This document shows positions 58,969 through 64,000 of a DNA stretch of 64,000 bases, piece by piece. The stretch comes from Breviolum minutum Mf 1.05b.01 (lineage: Eukaryota; Sar; Dinophyceae; Suessiales; Symbiodiniaceae): assembly GCA_000507305.1 (NCBI GenBank), contig DF239265.1, forward strand, positions 147,210 to 211,209. Reading direction: 5' to 3'. A program made the position numbers and the translations under genes. Every line of letters starts with the position of its first letter. Within the stretch, counting starts at the first letter, position 1. Under the pieces are notes generated by a model. It was not told where the DNA came from, ran no database searches, and worked only from the letters and a program-made list of their open reading frames with translations.

Positions 58969-59960
58969 ATGGCATTTTTACTGGACCTACGTTTCACTGA
59001 TGATATCGATTGGCTGGACTGCGCACGGGACGAAGAAGCATGGTTGGCACTTTCTGATTCTTTCTACAACTTCTGCATGGCCCAAGGTGCAGCGTTTTGT
59101 AAATATCGATTTGTAAATGTAGTTTTCTTTTGGTTCACCGCCTGCCCCCAGAACGGGCCCGCCACACGGCGTCCAGGCATTGACATTGACATTGACATTG
59201 ACATTGACATTGACATTTGCGCGAACAGGTGCGGAAGCAATGGCTCTCTTGGACGATCTGGTAAGCAAATTCCACAACATCAGGTTGCAATGCAACATAG
59301 GAAAAAACAATTGTTGAAAACCTTCGAGGGTGAGCCGCCATCCTTCCTGCATTCCCACAATGGAAGTAAACTACGAGGTCTGTAGCAAAAGGAGGCACAC
59401 AAATGGCTTGGTTTGGATCTTCAACATCCCCCGCCAACTGCATCGAAGGTTTTCCATGCTAACAGATGGATATTGTGTGACAAAGGCTTGTCCGTTTTTC
59501 AGAGACCCCGCTACTTCGAAAAGATTATTTCCCGAGTTGCTTTGGTGCATCACACCGTGCCAGTCACAAAAATGATCTTGCCAAATTGGACGTGGAATAT
59601 CCTCGATTGATGCGCATGGTTGTCGGCCCCCCTGCCAACACTAATTTAGCATCACCCTGGCACGACATCTTGCATGGGTGGAACAACAAAGTAGCGGTGC
59701 TTTCGGACTACGCTGGATTAAAACCTTGGTCTGTCACATGCATCGAGGCAGTATGGACGTTTGCTTCTTATGTTGCAACTTTGCCCACGGAACGTTGGAC
59801 CCGCAGGACTTTGGAATGGAACACCATGGAAACGAGGACGGCCTGCTTACACTTGGGAAACAGCGGTGCCAAGATATTGCATTTGGAAACGCGGTGGCAA
59901 TTGGATCGTGGAGGCTGCTGCGTATGATCAGTGGATGCGATCGAAACAAGATTTGAATTC
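58969..59960 (+). mobile_element. Decayed non-LTR retrotransposon, reverse transcriptase 3' part
   Basis: The plus strand carries broken pieces in changing frames. Near 58985 is LLDLRFTDDI, the reverse transcriptase active-site box with two Asp. About 59235 has EAMALLDDLVSKFHNIRLQ, and 59445 has FHANRWILCDKGLS. About 59590 has MDVEYPRLMRMVVGPPA and SPWHDILHGWNN, then FASYVATLPTERWTRRTL at 59755 and RGRPAYTWETAV near 59845. These phrases occur in this order in non-LTR reverse transcriptases that I know from Symbiodiniaceae. Frameshifts and stops separate them, so the copy is dead. The 5' part is missing. It is the only plus-strand coding relic recognised in the window. Confidence 0.75.
59179..59217. 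repeat. (ATTGAC)n hexanucleotide repeat
   Basis: Six to seven ATTGAC units inside the dead retroelement, likely expanded after its inactivation. Confidence 0.9.
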
Positions 59961-59981
59961 GTCACGTTATACACTAGTTGA

Positions 59982-60148
59982 TCGGGTAAAATCCTGCATT
60001 TCGTTTGCTTGCGTCCTAAAGGGGCTGCCTTCGGGCCGGCACGCTTTGACTTGACTTGACTTCACGTTCACGTTGTAGGAAAAATGTTTGGGTAAAATCG
60101 TGTTTTCTTTTGCTTGCGTTTCGGGCCAGCTAGTTTTGACTGACTTCA
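59982..60148. repeat. Diverged direct repeat after the retroelement
   Basis: GGGTAAAATCCTGCATTTCG… (from about 59982) and GGGTAAAATCGTGTTTTCTT… (from about 60090) share GGGTAAAATC, TTTGCTTGCGT, CGGGCC and TTTGACT(T)GACTTC in the same order. Probably a decayed tandem duplication of the 3' flank. Confidence 0.65.
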
Positions 60149-60159
60149 ACAGCAAGGAA

Positions 60160-61140
60160 AATTTCTCTATAAAATGGACTTCCTTATATATATTGGCATC
60201 CACATATATTCATTACAGAATTGTGAGGCCAAGTCCCTTCCATAGAATGCCTACAAACATTTGTGTTGTGTATAAAAAGCCGACCCAGAGGCCCAAAAAA
60301 GTGAAATTTACTGGGCTAGGAACAGACTGTTTTTATACTGGTCAGCCCGATGATGTGCTTATGGTGCGGAAGGTGTCAAGCCAGACTTTCCGCTAGCGGG
60401 CGTGTTGGAAAGGAAGTGGCCTAGGGGTGGAACATTTCCTTCAAGGTTGCAGTGGGACGAAAAATTTGTCAAACAACAACAAGCTCGCAACAGAAGAAGT
60501 AGCTGCGGTGTGGGAAAGAGGAGTTCCCGAAGGGACTCCAGAGCCGCACTGGTGACACCTTGGAGTGAAGTAGGACTGGATCGAGCCCTTGCGTTGGCCG
60601 AAACGCGGTTGAAGTTGGAGGCTTCATTGCTCCACCTACCTCCTACCCGCAACATTCGAAACAATCTTCCGCCAATTGATGGTCTTTTCGTACCCTTAAT
60701 TAGCATGCAAGCACTATTCATACGGTCCGAATCTTCTTTTCCACACGTTCATTTTGGGTCGGAACCCGAGAGTCGGAGGTCGGTTAAGGCCTCCGTGACC
60801 ACGATGGCCCGTGCATTCATGCTGTCCTGCTCGCCGTCTTCACGTTGGTGCAAGATGGGTGCATGCCAGAGCGTTTCACGCCCCACTGCGCTTGATTGGA
60901 TAGCGCAATGGTGGGGATACGCTCATCCGACGGGAGATTATGTAATACTTGACGTTTGGCCCTGGGCCCCTAAGTTCCGGGACAATTATGGGTCAAACGT
61001 TTGATACACTGCGGCGTGCTGGTCGCGGACGGAGCCGTAAGCCGGCGCACTTATGGCACATTTTCCCCACATTTTTCCCCAGATCGCTATAGAGGTTCTT
61101 ACTTCCAATAGGGGAGGAGGGCGACGAACCACTTTGGCGG
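60160..61140. other. Interval with an unsupported 200-codon frame
   Basis: The plus frame 60402-61004 is the longest, but no domain, splice structure or codon bias supports it, and competing frames are equally coding-like in parts. It may derive from another decayed mobile element. Confidence 0.3.
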
Positions 61141-61141
61141 A

Positions 61142-61590
61142 TTGGACGTGGCACCAGGGTGCCATTGCAAGGTGCAGAGGACGTGGTGCCATTGCTGGGT
61201 GCTATCGTGGGGTGCCATTGTAGTGTGCTATGGTTGGGGGGGAGGTTTGGGGGAGTGGACGTGGTGCCGTTGCTGGGTGCCATTGCAGGGTGCCAGAGGG
61301 GAGGGTGACGACCAACTTTGGGGGAGTGGACGTGGTGCCGTTGCTTTGTGCCATTGCAGGGTGCCAGGGGGAGGGTGACGACCAACTTTGGGGTAGTGGA
61401 CGTGGTGCCATTGTTGGGTGCCATTGCAGGGTGCCAGAGGACCAACTTTGGGGTAGTGGACGTGGTGCCATTGCTGGGTGCCATTGCAGGGTGCCAGAGG
61501 GGAGGGTGACGACCAACTTTGGGGTGGACGTGGTGCCATTTCTGGGTGCCATATAAGGGCGCCATTGTAGTGTGCTATGGTTGGGGGCAT
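61142..61590. repeat. Minisatellite with a period of about 70 bp
   Basis: About five copies of a unit that contains GTGGACGTGGTGCC, TGGGTGCCATTGCAGGGTGC and GACGACCAACTTTGGGG. Copies differ by point changes and one short deletion (61391-61449). The word CATTGTAGTGTGCTATGGTT appears at both ends (about 61216 and 61566), so the array sits inside a larger duplication. Multi-frame open readings (Gly/Val or His/Pro-rich) are by-products. Confidence 0.9.
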
Positions 61591-61844
61591 TTGTTTCTAC
61601 ATTGATAACACAAAAATGGGTTTTGCTATCTGGGGTCTATGTTGGTATAATTTTTTCAAATGGAAAAGCCCGAAAAATTAATGAAAATCATGCCAGGGTT
61701 CTGTCCCTTTCTAAAATATAGAACGTGTTGTAAAATATGTATGCTACATGTCTTTTCGTTCAGCCGGCCCGTTTTGGAGGTTGCGGGCCTACAGGCGCTA
61801 CTTTGCCCAACTCTAGTTTGAAAAGCACATGAACAGCCCTGTTC

Positions 61845-62165
61845 TCTTTGCAACTGTGCCCGGTGTTGTCGCAAGCACTCAAACAATGACCTCGCAGGGT
61901 GACTTCCCATGTTCGTTTCCCTTGCATGGCGTGGACAAAATTGCATCGGGTGGCGTGGAATTTGGTTTTGGCATGCCATGGCCGCAATTTATGTTCTTGG
62001 CAATGCAGCTGGTCGCAAACCGTGTCGTCAAACTACTTCCCGTCCGTTCGCTTGTTTCGTTTCGCAATCTCGTAGCAATATAAGTTTGGGAACCCAACCC
62101 GTGTCAGATCACAGCAGGGAGTCCGAAATCCATTAGAACCTCCACGTTATCCATCTTACCTTACC
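61845..62165. repeat. Dispersed repeat, copy 1
   Basis: Shares ordered words with 63.2-63.97 kb: CAAC…GTGTTGTCGCAAGCA near the start and GGAACCCAACCCGTGTCAGA, then CACGTTATCCATC, at the end. Orientation is the same. Non-coding as far as I can see. Confidence 0.55.
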
Positions 62166-63219
62166 TCAAACATGTATAAATCATACACAATGCAGCCACA
62201 CATGTTCATATCGCAGCCATTGTGCCTCACAAATCAACGGCGTTGCCCATTGACCAGTGACCATACTTTCATCCAAACATTTGGCAGCGGGCCCCGTCCG
62301 TGCCTGCCCGGCCAGAAGCCTGGGCTCGCTTTAGCAGAGCGGTCCTGGTGCCATGGAGGTGCCAAGTGCTGGGTGCCACCGGTGGTAGCGTTACTCAACC
62401 CAGGCGCCCTACGTTGGATCGGATGGCGTCTTTGGGAAGCTACGGCATCCAATGTATCTGACATTTTGCCGGCATCAGCAGAACGGCGGACCCTAGCGGA
62501 GGAAAAAAACATGTTCCTTCCATACCATCCGGAATTAGCTATGTTCCAGTGTGGGTACGGGCCGGACATCAATGTGCTGTATCATATTTCCACAAGACTT
62601 CCAAGGCATAAGGGCTGGATTTTTGTCCAAAATCTCGAGACAAATTCAGCCCTGCCCCATCGGTCGCGTACTTAGTGGAGTTGTGCTTCTTTGCTGAATA
62701 CTACACATACATCGGCATTAATTTAATCAAAAATTTGCCTTACTTGCGTGCTGTGACGGAGTTCCACCAAGTTTTTTCCCTCCATTGCCGCATTTTTTAT
62801 TGTAGCATTGCGCGCAATACATGCAATTTGAGGACAGAGCTCTGTCGCACCACCCCCTTCGCACTGCCACCCACATTGATGGCGTATGCTCGCGATCAAA
62901 TGGCGACAAATATAAACTCACAAGCCGCAGTGTGGTTCCATCTGCGGCAGTTTTACCGGTAGGATGTTCGTTGTCAACACATGTTCTTCCAATCTGCTGC
63001 CTGGTCGAATGCTCCACGGGTTGCCTTGGAGGGGACTTCGTTTGGGGGTATATATAAGCCCTATTTCGAAGTACTCAAATTGGCACGGCGCAATTTTTAG
63101 TTTTTTTTCCCTAAATTGGTTCTAAGCATTCGTCCGTCGATATCCATTCCATGGCACTTGTTCAACCTGAACCCACCGTGCTGGCAATTTTAAAGAACTT
63201 CGCACCATGGAAAACAACA
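62166..63219. other. Interval without a supported gene
   Basis: The plus frame 62172-62675 (167 codons) lacks a recognisable domain and is interrupted by no plausible splice site. Treated as unproven. A decayed mobile element is possible. Confidence 0.3.
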
Positions 63220-63970
63220 AAGATTTTTCCGCAACTACATTCAGTGTTGTTGCAGGCATTCAGAGGACAAGATTTCCATTGATTTTCTACCAGCCAGACA
63301 TCCGAGTTGTGTAAATGGTGGTTGTACATCTTTGTTTTAGTCGCCCATACTCGCAAAACCTCATGCCACGGTTTTGCCTCATCTATGCCAATAGGAGAAA
63401 TATAGGTGCTGATATGATATTGCCAAGCAAATCACGACCCTGTTGAAATAATTCAACAACGAAGTACTTGGCCCGTCAACGTCTTCGTTTCGCGCAAGAT
63501 CCGGGGCGGAGCCGACGGGTGCATTTCTGGAAGCGACCTGGGTAAAAGCACGCAAAAAAAACATGTGAATTCACGTTCTTTTTTGTGCCGCAAAGACTGT
63601 TGGAAAAACTGTTCCTTGACTCCGTCAAAACGACAAGCCACACAACGTGGGAAAACGCGCCGGTAGCAGAGGAGAAAAAAAAACAAACCAGTGGGAAACG
63701 ATGGATCGAAACATTCAGCCAGTTGAAAACGGTGATTGGCCATTTTCGTGATGTTTTGCATGGCAAGTAGGTTTCCAGCCGGTGGCAAACAATGTCGCCA
63801 AATTATTTTCTCAACGTTTGCTGGCTATGCTACTGACTCAGCATCGCAGCGGCGGTATCCAACCATTTTCGTGCAACGAAAGATATTCGGAACCAAACCC
63901 TTGTCAGATTGCCTCATGGAACCCGAGATTCGTGGGACCTCACACGTTATCCATCGTGACTTCTGGACTA
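63220..63970. repeat. Dispersed repeat, copy 2
   Basis: Partner of the copy at 61.85-62.17 kb: CAGTGTTGTTGCAGGCATTC near 63240 and GGAACCAAACCCTTGTCAGA then CACGTTATCCATC near 63888-63955. The span is longer here, so extra sequence has been inserted between the two ends. Confidence 0.5.
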
Positions 63971-64000
63971 CCTTTGTGACAGCCACTCGGACATTAAAAA

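Noticed and set aside
60402..61004. 200-codon plus-strand frame
   Set aside because: No domain, no codon bias, competing frames of equal quality, and it lies in a repeat-rich region opposite to the gene block.
62172..62675. 167-codon plus-strand frame
   Set aside because: No recognisable motif. Part of a region with dispersed repeats.

Overview
The window is nuclear DNA from a eukaryote, and most likely a dinoflagellate of the Symbiodiniaceae (coral-symbiont) type. No bacterial, organellar, tRNA or rRNA gene could be supported. The reasons for this placement are: intron-rich genes with small exons beside intronless genes; every gene I recognise between about 7.8 and 55 kb lies on the minus strand, as in dinoflagellate unidirectional gene blocks; long trinucleotide microsatellites; hairpin-like short transposable elements; and a decayed non-LTR reverse transcriptase whose conserved phrases match elements common in these algae. 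The placement rests on my knowledge of these families. No database search was possible.

Layout on the plus-strand ruler. 1-7.8 kb: AT-rich, repeat-laden and nearly gene-free. 7.85-9.34 kb: two-exon FkbM-type methyltransferase gene. About 10-27 kb: many short exons, several with a Gly-rich extracellular signature, followed (reading leftwards, the direction of transcription) by a Cys-rich exon and a single-pass membrane exon. Inside this run sits an intronless cilia gene, CFAP36 (22.08-22.78 kb). About 28.4-31.2 kb: Lys/Glu/Ala-rich coiled-coil-like exons with internal duplication. About 32.4-38 kb: exons of an acidic plus Arg/Gly/Ser-rich protein, probably an RNA-binding or splicing-type factor. 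41-42 kb: another Gly-rich exon. 45.4-46.7 kb: exons of an unidentified gene. 47.4-49.3 kb: major facilitator transporter. 49.7-52.8 kb: protein with six copies of a roughly 55-residue helical repeat, an FHA phosphopeptide-binding domain and a probable C-terminal SAM-like segment. 53.2-55 kb: intronless 5'-nucleotidase-domain (NT5DC/HAD) protein with a targeting leader. 55-64 kb: upstream of the gene block, with no supported host gene; it holds two copies of an inverted-repeat element, a decayed retrotransposon on the plus strand and several tandem or dispersed repeats.

The genes do not form an operon-like pathway. Their shared feature is orientation, which fits polycistronic transcription followed by trans-splicing. 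Exon borders given here were chosen by eye from reading frame, composition and GT/AG sites, so most multi-exon models are partial. The least ordinary items are the exon-duplicated Gly-rich membrane protein, the repeat+FHA+SAM-like protein, the intronless CFAP36 lying among foreign exons with a possible spliced-leader relic, and the families of small inverted-repeat elements.
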